A stretch of 64,000 nt of DNA from Alphaproteobacteria bacterium (GTDB lineage: Bacteria > Pseudomonadota > Alphaproteobacteria > UBA9219 > RGZA01): NCBI GenBank assembly GCA_021732145.1, contig JAKFVN010000013.1, forward strand, positions 1 to 64,000. The letters are read 5' to 3'. The notes under the pieces were generated by a model that ran no database searches, had not been told where the DNA came from, and was given only the letters and a program-made list of their open reading frames with translations. Shown here in pieces: positions 52,898 through 61,205 of this stretch (positions are counted from its first letter, which is position 1; every line of letters begins with the position of its first letter). The position numbers and the translations under genes are program-made.

Positions 52898-54343
52898 TCA
52901 ACCAAACGCATGTGCTTTTTGGCGGCGTGTATTCATCACCACATGCATGCGGTAATAAAGCTCTTCGCGCGCTTTTTGTGCGGCTTCACTGTTCTCTTCG
53001 CTTTGCGCAAGGTTCACCAGTTTCGCGCCAAAGATAATCTTCGCGGCATGGGGTCTGTCTTCGCCATAAATCGCATCATCGCCGTAACGTAATTGATGCT
53101 GGATATTGCCGCGGCTGTATTCACAGATTTGACGCTCGGCTTTTACAAAGCCATCCAGTAAACGATTTTTCTCGCGTGTTGATAATGCGAATTCGCTTTT
53201 AACGCTATCGGCCTGATTATCGTTCGCTGCAGCTTGGCGAATGCGTTTGGCAGTTTTCGCATCAAGCTTCAAATGTTTTGCAACCGCTGCATCAAGACCC
53301 GCCTTTGTGCGGTAACCAAAGCTGCGCAGAATACCGTTGCGCGTTCCTTCATAGGTGTTGACGCTGCCAATCTTGCTGCTGGTATTGCCAATTAATTCGC
53401 ATGCGGTAATGCCGAAAAGGTAATAACCAACGCCATTTGTCATATCCTGACCGTTCACTGGCGCCTGCGTGCGCGGGCGAACGCCGGAGATAAATTTCAA
53501 ATGACGCTTCAGCAAGAAACGGTTGATGCTGCTTTCAGGGCGCTGGCTTCCCAGTTGCGGGAATTCGGCAAGCAGTTTGACTTTTTGTTGCGGCGATAGT
53601 TTCGCGCCAAGTGCATCCAGCTTGTCATACAAACCAAGACGTGTGCGTCTGCCATTTGAATTACGTTTGCCAAACAGATTGGTAATCATGCCTGTTTGAT
53701 ATGCAAGCTGCGGGTTGCGCACCAGCATGTCGTGCTTTTGCTTATTGCTAAGCGTGGTTTTGCCAAAATTATTTTCCAGCGCCGGGAAGACACCGATATG
53801 TTTATTACCATCTCTATCCTTACCGCCAAATAATTTGGCAATGATGGTATCTGGGCTTAGGTACGCCCATTGCGGCGAGCGCACCAGAATGCGTTCCAAA
53901 TCGCCATTTGTTAAATGAATACCGTTATCATTGATGCGTTCAATAAGGCCCTTAACACGCAAACCCGTTTTGCTGTCGCGGTAACCAAAGAGATTACCCA
54001 GCGTTGTTTCCGGATCGCCCGAGACAAGATTTGGCGCAAGCACTGCAATGCGCGCAATTTTTTCTGGCGTGAAACGCAAGCCGCGTTTTTCAAGCCCCTT
54101 GATGAAGCCGTCATATTTGCGTTGGAACTGGTATACTTCGCTTTCGCGCGTGAGGGATTTATCACCCAGAAAATGTGCAAAGGTGCGCGCAATCTGGCGT
54201 GCGGTTTTTTTAAGGTCTGCTTCGCTAAAGGTTACCGCGCTGTTGCCCTTGCCAAAACGCATTGCTGCCAATGCGGCATAGACGTGGGTATAAACAATTG
54301 CTGTGCGTTCAGGATTACTGTCGCGTCTGGATGGCTTTGCCAT
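52898..54343 (-). CDS. mTERF-like helical repeat protein
   Basis: 481 residues from MAKPSRRDSN. At least four repeats of about 50-60 residues follow the pattern G-x-x-L/F-(7-9)-I/L-L-x-x-x-P-(6-10)-LFG. Examples are IARIAVLAPNLVSGDPETT, LERILVRSPQWAYLSPDTI, KHDMLVRNPQLAYQTGMI and KVKLLAEFPQLGSQRPESS. This matches mTERF motifs, which form a nucleic-acid-binding helical solenoid in organelle proteins and are rare in bacteria. The C-terminal 150 residues are basic and helical. DNA or RNA binding is a reasonable guess, not shown. Confidence 0.55.
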   Translation of the reverse strand: MAKPSRRDSNPERTAIVYTHVYAALAAMRFGKGNSAVTFSEADLKKTARQIARTFAHFLGDKSLTRESEVYQFQRKYDGFIKGLEKRGLRFTPEKIARIAVLAPNLVSGDPETTLGNLFGYRDSKTGLRVKGLIERINDNGIHLTNGDLERILVRSPQWAYLSPDTIIAKLFGGKDRDGNKHIGVFPALENNFGKTTLSNKQKHDMLVRNPQLAYQTGMITNLFGKRNSNGRRTRLGLYDKLDALGAKLSPQQKVKLLAEFPQLGSQRPESSINRFLLKRHLKFISGVRPRTQAPVNGQDMTNGVGYYLFGITACELIGNTSSKIGSVNTYEGTRNGILRSFGYRTKAGLDAAVAKHLKLDAKTAKRIRQAAANDNQADSVKSEFALSTREKNRLLDGFVKAERQICEYSRGNIQHQLRYGDDAIYGEDRPHAAKIIFGAKLVNLAQSEENSEAAQKAREELYYRMHVVMNTRRQKAHAFG

Positions 54344-54368
54344 GTTGGGCCTTTTGCAAAAAATCTTA

Positions 54369-54400
54369 AAAAATAACACTGTATTTAATGTGTTATTTTT
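54369..54400 (-). terminator. Terminator-like hairpin after the glycosyltransferase gene
   Basis: AAAAATAACAC pairs perfectly with GTGTTATTTTT (11 bp, 10-base loop). It runs into T on the minus strand, 93 bases after the glycosyltransferase stop and 26 bases before the mTERF-like start. A second hairpin (ACCCTAAACAGG/CCTGTTTA-GGGGT, 54444-54469) sits closer to the glycosyltransferase stop. Confidence 0.6.
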
Positions 54401-54492
54401 AGCGTTTTTGCGTGGGTATGCGGTATGGCAAAATTAGTTTCACACCCTAAACAGGCCTGTTTATGGGGTTTTTTGCGTGTGTGCAGCCAGGG

Positions 54493-55629
54493 TTATTTCA
54501 GCAATTCCGAATAAACCGCAAGGGTTGTGCCGCACATGCGCTCCATATTGAAATGGGAGCGCGCATGCATGATGGCTTTTTCCGCCATTGCCAGACGGTT
54601 GGAATGCGAAAGCTGCAATGCATTGCGAATGGCATCCGCGAGTTCATCCACATCGCCTGGTTCAACCAGCCATCCGGTTTGACCATCCAAAATCGTTTCT
54701 GACATCGCGCCAAGATTGCTGGCAATCACCGGCATGCCCATTGCCTGCGCTTCCGCGGCAACGCGGCCAAATGCTTCGGGCATTTGGCTGGGGCATAAGA
54801 CGACATTGGCGTGCATATAGGCGGCGGGCAAGTCCACATGGTCAAGGAAGGTGACCTTATCCTGCAAAAACAGCTTTTGCTTCATGGCCTTTAAATGCTC
54901 GCGGTAACCGACATGTTCATGATCGGGCCCGACGATAAGGCAGAAGAATGGCTCTTCAATTTTTGCCAGCGCTTGCAGGGCCAGTTCCTGACCTTTGCCT
55001 TTCATCAGGCGGCCAGGGAATAGAATAAACGGAACGCCCTGCGGCAATAACACCTGCTGCGCAAGCTTTTCCTTGCGCTCTTCGCTGACGTTATCGCGGT
55101 TATAGGTGTTCAAATCAATGCCGCGCGGAATGACGGTAATGCGCTCCGGGCGCACGCTGTAATTCTTTTCAATAAACTCCGCCATGTTGCGCGACAGCGC
55201 AATGGTGCGCTCGCCCTTGGTCATAATGGAGTTATAGAATTTTTCCCACGGCAGATGGGTGTCGTAGCTGGAGTGCATGGTGGTCACCATCGGCACCTTC
55301 GAATGACGCGTGGCAAGGTAAGCCGACCATGCGGGAGCGCGCGAGCGCACATGCACCAGGCTGACGCGCTCCATGCTCACGAAATCTTTTAAAAGATTAT
55401 GGTTCTTCCAGATGATGCGCGGGTCTTTGCTATTCGCTTCCCAGCTGAAATGCGTAGCGCCGGATTTTTCCAGCTCATCCACCATGCGGCCACCCGCCGA
55501 TATAACGAAGGCCCGTCCGCCAGCGCGCACGACGGCTGCGGCAACGTCGAGCGTTGAGCGTTCCGGCCCGCCGACATCAAGCGATGGAACAATCTGTAAA
55601 ATGGTTTTGCCTTCAAGGGATGTGAGCAT
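54493..55629 (-). CDS. Family 4-type glycosyltransferase (GT-B)
   Basis: 379 residues from MLTSLEGKTILQIVPSLDVGGPERS, with AAGGA upstream; an extended frame to 55791 runs through a palindromic element and is not preferred. The GT-B fold is shown by the N-terminal GGPERSTLDVA, FPGRLMKGKGQELALQAL and the nucleotide-sugar site MPEAFGRVAAEAQAMGMPVIAS (E-x7-E). Likely adds a sugar during lipopolysaccharide or exopolysaccharide assembly. The acceptor is unknown. Confidence 0.92.
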   Translation of the reverse strand: MLTSLEGKTILQIVPSLDVGGPERSTLDVAAAVVRAGGRAFVISAGGRMVDELEKSGATHFSWEANSKDPRIIWKNHNLLKDFVSMERVSLVHVRSRAPAWSAYLATRHSKVPMVTTMHSSYDTHLPWEKFYNSIMTKGERTIALSRNMAEFIEKNYSVRPERITVIPRGIDLNTYNRDNVSEERKEKLAQQVLLPQGVPFILFPGRLMKGKGQELALQALAKIEEPFFCLIVGPDHEHVGYREHLKAMKQKLFLQDKVTFLDHVDLPAAYMHANVVLCPSQMPEAFGRVAAEAQAMGMPVIASNLGAMSETILDGQTGWLVEPGDVDELADAIRNALQLSHSNRLAMAEKAIMHARSHFNMERMCGTTLAVYSELLK

Positions 55630-55672
55630 GGAAGCGTCCTTAGATTTTACGCAAACGCTTTGCGTCTTACTC

Positions 55673-55724
55673 GCCATTCGCTCTGCGCCCACTGCTGTGA
55701 TGCAGGTGGCGCAACCGCTCGGGC
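55673..55724 (+). repeat. Type B palindromic element in the glycosyltransferase leader
   Basis: GCCATTCGCTCTG and CAACCGCTCGGGC with a longer hairpin (GCGCC...GGCGC, inner GC stem) between them. It is 44 bases upstream of the glycosyltransferase start. On that strand it could encode ARPSGCATCITAVGAERMAS, the type B peptide frame, but the start choice makes it untranslated. A perfect ACGCAAA-GCG-TTTGCGT hairpin lies next to it. Confidence 0.82.
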
Positions 55725-55735
55725 GAAGCACGCCT

Positions 55736-55765
55736 GCGTTAGGGGGTAACCCTAACGCCTTTTTT
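55736..55765 (+). terminator. Strong hairpin with T tract, plus orientation
   Basis: GCGTTAGGG pairs with CCCTAACGC (9 bp) followed by CTTTTTT on the plus strand. No plus-strand gene ends here, so it may block antisense transcription or act as a leader hairpin for the minus-strand glycosyltransferase. Confidence 0.5.
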
Positions 55766-55812
55766 GCAAAGGAATAGTAAATATGACGCAAGTGCCCGCC
55801 AGATAAGCGGTT

Positions 55813-57471
55813 CTAGGCATGGCTGCTCTGCACATTGACCATCGCTTGCGCGATTTCCATCGCGCCGATGATGGTTTGGCTGGCCCCGCAATTGCGCAGA
55901 TGGTCGCTTTCGGCGGCGCTGTGGCCGCGCGCCACGATGAACAAATCCTTATTAATTGCGCGCGCCTTGGCAACAATCTGCCCTGCTTCAAAACTGTCAG
56001 GGATTGCAACGAGCAGCGCCTTGGCCTTTTTCAAATTGGCGGTACCCAAAAGCGTGAGCGCATTGCCATGCACGCCCGCAACATGTTTTGCAGCCAATTC
56101 TTCAATCGTTTTGGCGCGGTCATCCATCACATACAATGCTTCGCCGCGCGCAATGAGCGCCGCGCCGATTTTCCCGCCCACATGACCATAGCCCACCAGC
56201 ACCACATGGTTTTCAAGCGCGGTAATTTCTGCGGCTGGCGTTTTATCAACCTTCGGCTCTTTCTTGCCGATTGCCGGATGAAAGCGTTCAAGAATGGCAA
56301 ACAAGACAGGATTGAGAAGGATGGAAAAAATCGCGCCCGCCAAAATCAAATCGCGGCCATCCTGCGACATCACATCCATCTGCACGCCAAGCCCGGCAAG
56401 GATGAAGGAGAATTCACCGATCTGCCCAAGCGCGGCCGCCATAAACACCGCGCTGGTAAAGGGTTTTCGCAAGACCAGCATCACGCCAAAAGCCGCCAGC
56501 GACTGGCCAAGGATAATCACCACAACAGTCGCAACCACTTGCCATGCCTGGTTCAAAAGAATAATCGGGTTGAACAGCATGCCAACCGAAACAAAGAACA
56601 GCACGGCGAACGCATCGCGCAGTGGTAGGGTTTCTTCAGCCGCGCGCTGGCTGAGCTCTGACTCGCTTAAGATCATGCCGGCAAAGAATGCGCCGAGCGC
56701 GAGGGAAACGCCGAATAATTTAGCGGCAATGAACGCAACGCTAAGCGCAATCGCCAATACGCATAAGCGGAATAATTCGCGCGACCCCGTATGCGCCACG
56801 TAATGCAGCACAAAGGGAATGATGCGGCGGCCAAAAATCAGCATGAAGGCGACAAAGCCGACAATCTTGCCAAAGGTGATAGCCAGCGCGATGGCGACAT
56901 TCTTCAGGGCTTCGGGGGTGATGCCGCCCGTCATGCCCGGGCTGTCCATTAACGGCAAAATCGTTGGCAGCAACACCAACGAAAACACCATCATCACATC
57001 CTGCACAATCAGCCAGCCGACCGCTGTTTTGCCGTTGTCGGAATTGAGCAGGCGGCGCTCGCGCAGCGTGCGCATCATCACCACGGTACTGGCAACCGAC
57101 AGCGAAAGGCCGAAGACGACCGCGGATGCCAATGACCAGCCAAAGAACATGGCCAGCGCCATGCCAAGGCCGGTTGAAACCAGGATTTGCGCAATCGCGC
57201 CCGGAATGGCGGTTGCGCGCACCGATAATAAATCCTTAATTGAAAAATGCAGCCCAACCCCGAACATCAGCAGGATAACACCAAGTTCCGCCAGTTCCAG
57301 CGCTAGCGACTGGTCGGCAACAAAGCCGGGGGTGTGCGGGCCAACGATGATGCCTGCCAGTAAATAACCGGCGATGGGCGAGATTTTTAAGCGATGGGCA
57401 ATCGTGCCAAACAGCGCCGCCAGCGTAAGGCCGATAATAACCATAGCAATAAGCGGCGTTTCGTTGAGCAT
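55813..57471 (-). CDS. CPA2-family cation/proton antiporter with TrkA-N domain (YbaL/KefB type)
   Basis: 552 residues. About 12-13 membrane segments occupy residues 1-385 with family landmarks ILLMFGVGLHFSIKDL, SLSVASTVVMMRTL, FFAGMILSESEL and AFFVSVGML-like sequence. Residues 410-550 form a Rossmann RCK-N domain (HVVLVGYGHVGGKIGAALI) that binds NAD or a nucleotide and gates transport. Probably K+/H+ or Na+/H+ exchange at the inner membrane. Confidence 0.93.
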   Translation of the reverse strand: MLNETPLIAMVIIGLTLAALFGTIAHRLKISPIAGYLLAGIIVGPHTPGFVADQSLALELAELGVILLMFGVGLHFSIKDLLSVRATAIPGAIAQILVSTGLGMALAMFFGWSLASAVVFGLSLSVASTVVMMRTLRERRLLNSDNGKTAVGWLIVQDVMMVFSLVLLPTILPLMDSPGMTGGITPEALKNVAIALAITFGKIVGFVAFMLIFGRRIIPFVLHYVAHTGSRELFRLCVLAIALSVAFIAAKLFGVSLALGAFFAGMILSESELSQRAAEETLPLRDAFAVLFFVSVGMLFNPIILLNQAWQVVATVVVIILGQSLAAFGVMLVLRKPFTSAVFMAAALGQIGEFSFILAGLGVQMDVMSQDGRDLILAGAIFSILLNPVLFAILERFHPAIGKKEPKVDKTPAAEITALENHVVLVGYGHVGGKIGAALIARGEALYVMDDRAKTIEELAAKHVAGVHGNALTLLGTANLKKAKALLVAIPDSFEAGQIVAKARAINKDLFIVARGHSAAESDHLRNCGASQTIIGAMEIAQAMVNVQSSHA

Positions 57472-57564
57472 ATAGGCTTTCTTAAGTGCACGTTGAATGG
57501 TGGTGGCGGGACTCTATCGAATCACACTATAGATAATTGGTGTAAATCTTCCAACCTTCAAGGC

Positions 57565-58311
57565 ATGTTTGGCATGCATTCCAAATTAACGTCCCGCAGC
57601 ATTACGGTGGGCAGCATTACGGCGGATTTGGTGCGAAAGCGCATCAAGCACATTAATGTGCGCATTTATGCGCAGACAGGGCGCATTCAGATTGCAGCGC
57701 CGCATTTAAGGCTGAATGCGCGCATGACGATTGAACATATCCGCGCTTTCGCGGTTTCAAAACTTGGCTGGATTATCAGGCAGCAAACGCGCATGCGGCA
57801 CATCCGCCTGCCAAAGCGAGAGAAGCCGAGCGCGAATATCCAGATGCTGTGGGGGAAGGCGTGCCCGATGGTGATCAGCGAAACGCATGGCCCATCGCGC
57901 ATTCAGTTTACGGATGGCGAGTTGCGCGTGCTGCTTCGCCCGAAAGCCAAAAAGAAAACGCGGGATGCGCTGGTGATGGCCCTGATGGGCAAATGGCAGA
58001 AAACCCAGCTTACCCGCGCCATCCGCTTGCTGCTTGACAGGTGGGAGCCCGTGATGGGGATTGAGGTTGCGCGTGTCACAATTCTTAAGATGAAAACGCG
58101 CTGGGGCAGCTGCACGCCAGCCAGAAGGCGTATCCGCTTGAATCTGGAGCTGATCAAGCACCCGCCCGAATATCTGGAATATGTGCTGGTGCATGAATTA
58201 TGTCATTTTTTCGAGAGCGGCCACGGCCCTGCCTTTAAACAACTGATGGATAGCTACCTTCCCCATTGGCGTAAACTGCGCGCGGCGCTGAACGATGCGC
58301 AGATAAACTGA
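57565..58311 (+). CDS. YgjP/SprT-like M48-type metallopeptidase
   Basis: About 248 residues from ATG 57565 (57574 possible); an open frame upstream overlaps the antiporter and is not protein-like. The zinc motif HELCHFFESGHGPAF (near residue 210) and the preceding TRWGSCTPARRRIRLNLELIKHPPEYLEYV are typical of YgjP (DUF45) proteins. Divergent from the antiporter. The cellular substrate is not established. Confidence 0.9.
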   Translation: MFGMHSKLTSRSITVGSITADLVRKRIKHINVRIYAQTGRIQIAAPHLRLNARMTIEHIRAFAVSKLGWIIRQQTRMRHIRLPKREKPSANIQMLWGKACPMVISETHGPSRIQFTDGELRVLLRPKAKKKTRDALVMALMGKWQKTQLTRAIRLLLDRWEPVMGIEVARVTILKMKTRWGSCTPARRRIRLNLELIKHPPEYLEYVLVHELCHFFESGHGPAFKQLMDSYLPHWRKLRAALNDAQIN

Positions 58312-58367
58312 CCAATGAGTTGAGTTGGAGTTTGACTTTTCTGGCCCATATACCCTACGCTTTCCGC

Positions 58368-59009
58368 ATGAAAGAAAATCCCTCAGTTGTGTCTTGCGTT
58401 GCTTCTTCGGTGGCTTCCTTTTTTTTCCTGGCGGTACTTGCATGCATGCCCGCATTGCCTGCGCATGCCGATGTAAAGCTTACCGCCGAACAATTCACAA
58501 ACTTTCAAAAAATAGCGCCCGGTACTGTTGTTCAGGGCGTAACCGCAGGCGTTTATGATTTCAGCGATAAGGAAAGCCCCAATAGCACTATCATCGCAAC
58601 GGTAAGCACGGCGAATGCCCTGATTGCCGGCGATGATGGCCAGACATTGGTCGCCAGCCCCTATGGCAAGGATGTTCTGTCGGTTGCGAATGGAAACAAC
58701 ATCACGCTGAAAGCCGGAAACAGCGGCACGACCATGATTGGCGGCTCTGGCCCCGACACGATTATTGGCGGCGCGGGCGATGATAAAATCGCCGGTGCTG
58801 GCGGGGCAGATACCATTTACGGCAATGGTGGCGATGACACGGTTGTGTATGACCAGCAGGCTGTAAGCATTGATGGCGGCCTGGGCATTGATACATTGGT
58901 GGTCACGCCGGGCGTTGAGGTTGATCTGAAAAATACCGAAAATCAGGTTCCGGCCAACTCAACCATCGTCACCGGATTTGAACGCGTTTCAATCGCACAA
59001 CCTCAATAA
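58368..59009 (+). CDS. Exported protein with RTX calcium-binding repeats
   Basis: 213 residues. The start MKENPSVVSCVASSVASFFF forms a signal peptide ending near AHADV. The repeats are GGSGPDTIIGGAGDDKIAGA and GGADTIYGNGGDDTVVY, the GGxGxDx(L/I)xGG nonapeptide type that binds Ca2+. Unlike most RTX proteins it has a cleavable N-terminal signal and is short, so it may be periplasmic or surface-retained. It precedes a small membrane protein by 12 bases. Confidence 0.82.
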   Translation: MKENPSVVSCVASSVASFFFLAVLACMPALPAHADVKLTAEQFTNFQKIAPGTVVQGVTAGVYDFSDKESPNSTIIATVSTANALIAGDDGQTLVASPYGKDVLSVANGNNITLKAGNSGTTMIGGSGPDTIIGGAGDDKIAGAGGADTIYGNGGDDTVVYDQQAVSIDGGLGIDTLVVTPGVEVDLKNTENQVPANSTIVTGFERVSIAQPQ

Positions 59010-59021
59010 CAGGAGTATGGT

Positions 59022-59279
59022 ATGACCTTGGAGCATCTTGCGGTTACGGCGGGGATTGGCATTGCAGGCGGCTGGCTTGGCAGCTTCGTCATGGGCGGCC
59101 TTCGCTCCGGTATTCTGGGTTACCTGATTGCGGGATTATTGGGCGGCGTGGTTGGCTATTGGATGCTGGGCGTTTTAGGCATGACCATTATGCCAGGCAA
59201 TCCGCTTGCGGATGCCATCATCACGTCGGCAATTGGCGCGATTGTGGTGGTGTGGCTCGCACGCAAAATTGGCGCTTAA
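59022..59279 (+). CDS. GlsB/YeaQ/YmgE-family small membrane protein
   Basis: 85 residues with three hydrophobic segments rich in Gly and Ala: GIGIAGGWLGSFVMG, GILGYLIAGLLGGVVGYWMLG and ADAIITSAIGAIVVVWLA. This is the layout of the transglycosylase-associated family, often stress-induced. An AGGAG site precedes the ATG. It ends one base before the convergent channel gene. Confidence 0.85.
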   Translation: MTLEHLAVTAGIGIAGGWLGSFVMGGLRSGILGYLIAGLLGGVVGYWMLGVLGMTIMPGNPLADAIITSAIGAIVVVWLARKIGA

Positions 59280-59280
59280 A

Positions 59281-60024
59281 TTATTTTTCTTTATTGCCGT
59301 GCACCAGGTGCAGCGCCACCAGCCGCGCGACAAAGGTCGCTGGGAATAGAGCGCCAAATACCGACTCCAGATTCGCAAGGCTGCGCGCAATCGGGTGCAC
59401 CGGCACCAAATCGCCATAACCGGTGGTGGTGATGGTTGCCAAACTGAAATACGATAATTCGGCAATGCGTGAGCTCATCGCGCTGTTCATGAGTGCGCCG
59501 GATGCTTCACGTATCGCGCCCGGCGAAAAACTATCCAGCATGTTATAGGCGATGGAAAACATCACCGCCACGTTGAGGTAAACCAGCACCGCGCCCAGCA
59601 CGCGGTGGCCCGTGACCTGCCCCGGGCCAAACACATAACGCACGACCAGCCAGGTGACGAGGGAGTTGAAACACAGCGCCGCAAATGAAATGGATTCATG
59701 CGTCGTCACCGCATCAAACTGCGTTGTGACATTCAAAAGTTTCAAGACCGGCGGCCCCCATACCAGCACCAGCAGGCAGCCCAGCAAGGCCAGTTGGATG
59801 GCGCGGCGGCGCGTGAATGCAATGGCCGCCACAACCGCAAACATCAGATGGAACACATCCATCACCCAATGCCCCACCACATGCATGGCCAATAGCGGAA
59901 TAACCACAAAGATAATTGCGCATTGAATGAAGGTTAGCGCCGCCAACCCCGCATCATTGGGATGCAGGCCAAGCAGTGTTTGATTGGGCCTGATCGAAAA
60001 CGGAAAAGGAATTTTGGAAGGCAT
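59281..60024 (-). CDS. Ion channel family protein (K+ selective filter)
   Basis: 247 residues with several N-terminal hydrophobic helices and a C-terminal two-helix pore module. The selectivity filter is ATITTTGYGDLVPVHPIARSL, the TxGYGD signature of potassium channels. There is no cytosolic RCK or cyclic-nucleotide domain. The final segment ends in VHGNKEK. Inner-membrane K+ flux is the likely role. Confidence 0.88.
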   Translation of the reverse strand: MPSKIPFPFSIRPNQTLLGLHPNDAGLAALTFIQCAIIFVVIPLLAMHVVGHWVMDVFHLMFAVVAAIAFTRRRAIQLALLGCLLVLVWGPPVLKLLNVTTQFDAVTTHESISFAALCFNSLVTWLVVRYVFGPGQVTGHRVLGAVLVYLNVAVMFSIAYNMLDSFSPGAIREASGALMNSAMSSRIAELSYFSLATITTTGYGDLVPVHPIARSLANLESVFGALFPATFVARLVALHLVHGNKEK

Positions 60025-60121
60025 GATCTGTTCTCTTGGGAGGCTATGCGTACTCTACCCAAACGAATAAAGCGATTTTGTGGCGGTGATGAAGCGATAG
60101 GAAGGGAGCAATTTAAAGTAT

Positions 60122-60601
60122 TTATTGCTCATCAAGCAATTTTACATTTTCAGGTTTTTGAAGCAAATCCCATGCTTGATCGGTGATATGTACAGTAGTG
60201 GATTTGCCATCTGTAGTGGCTTGATTAAGTTTTAGAAAACCCTTACTGGCTAGACCAACAATAACACTACTTTTAAACATGTGGTCTGCAAGGCTATTAG
60301 TTGATAGTGCGTGAAAATAAAAAGTTTTTTCGTTTTTTGCTAATTGTCGCTGAAGTATAAGTCTTTCATCTTTATTCAATGATGGAAGGGAATCTACAAT
60401 TTTTTTCCCAAGCTTATGACTAGAGTATAGCTTTCTAAGCTGTACAAATAACCATTCGCCAATTCCAACACTACCAATTGCAATAAAAATCCATCCAGCC
60501 CACTTAATTTCCGATGGTGCAGCCATAAGAATAACAAATCCAGCAGCCAACAAATGTTGAGGCTTGTTAATTTTTTCCCAAATTGCAGTAAGCCATTCCA
60601 T
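60122..60601 (-). CDS. SieB-like superinfection exclusion protein
   Basis: 159 residues: two hydrophobic helices (HLLAAGFVILMAAP, WAGWIFIAIGSVGIGEWLF), then a cytosolic domain with SLPSLNKDERLILQRQLAKNEKTFYF and VGLASKGFLKLN plus HITDQAWDLLQ. This order matches superinfection-exclusion B family proteins, often found in prophages and islands. The gene is AT-rich and lies next to tRNA-Met, typical of acquired DNA. An anti-phage function is suggested by family, not proven. Confidence 0.7.
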   Translation of the reverse strand: MEWLTAIWEKINKPQHLLAAGFVILMAAPSEIKWAGWIFIAIGSVGIGEWLFVQLRKLYSSHKLGKKIVDSLPSLNKDERLILQRQLAKNEKTFYFHALSTNSLADHMFKSSVIVGLASKGFLKLNQATTDGKSTTVHITDQAWDLLQKPENVKLLDEQ

Positions 60602-60689
60602 TTGCTTTTTCTCTTGTTGCTAACAACAGTAACAAACCGTCTAGTGAGACTGGATAATAGAGTGAATTTTTTAATAGCAGTGTCGAGAA

Positions 60690-60800
60690 TGTGCTCGCTG
60701 CGTCTGCTTTGCAGACTTGCTGTGCAGCAATTTTCTGGTCGCGTCATCGCTAATCGCTTCGTCGCTTCCGAAAATTGTGAACCCCCTTTGTGGGGCTCAA
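60690..60800. other. Cluster of hairpins between the SieB-like gene and tRNA-Met
   Basis: Successive perfect stems: GTCTGC/GCAGAC (60702-60716), TTGCTG/CAGCAA (60717-60730), AATTTTC/GAAAATT enclosing about 34 bases (60729-60776), and CCCC/GGGG near 60785. This may be a structured RNA, a stack of small repeats, or a degraded element. No gene is seen. Confidence 0.45.
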
Positions 60801-60817
60801 CTTTCCGCTGGTTGCCA

Positions 60818-60849
60818 TTAAAAAAAGCCCCAACTGGGACTTTTTTTAA
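60818..60849 (-). terminator. Terminator of the tRNA-Met transcript
   Basis: On the minus strand AAAAAAAGTCCC pairs with GGGGCTTTTTTT (12 pairs with one G-T) directly downstream of the tRNA 3' end. Confidence 0.85.
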
Positions 60850-60924
60850 TGGTAGCAGCGGAGAGATTTGAACCCCCGACCAAAGGATTATGATTCCTCT
60901 GCTCTACCACTGAGCTACGCTGCC
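60850..60924 (-). tRNA. tRNA-Met (CAT), elongator type
   Basis: A 75-base cloverleaf: acceptor GGCAGCG/CGCTGCT (one G-T at the end), D arm GCTC-AGTGGTA-GAGC, anticodon stem GAGGA/TCCTT with loop ATCATAA (anticodon CAT), T arm GGGGG-TTCAAAT-CTCTC and encoded CCA. The first pair is not the mismatch of an initiator. A tRNA-Ile with modified C34 is an alternative. Confidence 0.92.
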
Positions 60925-61205
60925 GCACCATTCAAACAGTTAAAAAGATGTGGGTAAGTGCCCGGCAATCGCCTGACCACCTTCTTAAAAGATGCCGTGT
61001 TTTAAGCGTTTTGGTGGGGGCAAGTCAAGCCCAACAACAGTCATGAAAGCCAATGCTTGCAGGGCTTGCTGCAAGGGCATGCGTGCGCGGGCTTAAGGCG
61101 ATGCTCCCAATGCTGTGCCCATGCTGCACTGCGCACCAATGCCCTTCAATTCGTGAAACCAATTCATGCATTGTGGCCCCCTTAAAAAATCAAATAATCA
61201 TTCGA

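Noticed and set aside
55630..55791. Extended N terminus of the glycosyltransferase
   Set aside because: The frame runs through a type B element and lacks a ribosome site, while AAGGA sits properly before ATG 55629.
57394..57564. Extended N terminus of the YgjP-like protein
   Set aside because: It overlaps the start of the antiporter gene and has low-complexity, unconserved-looking sequence.
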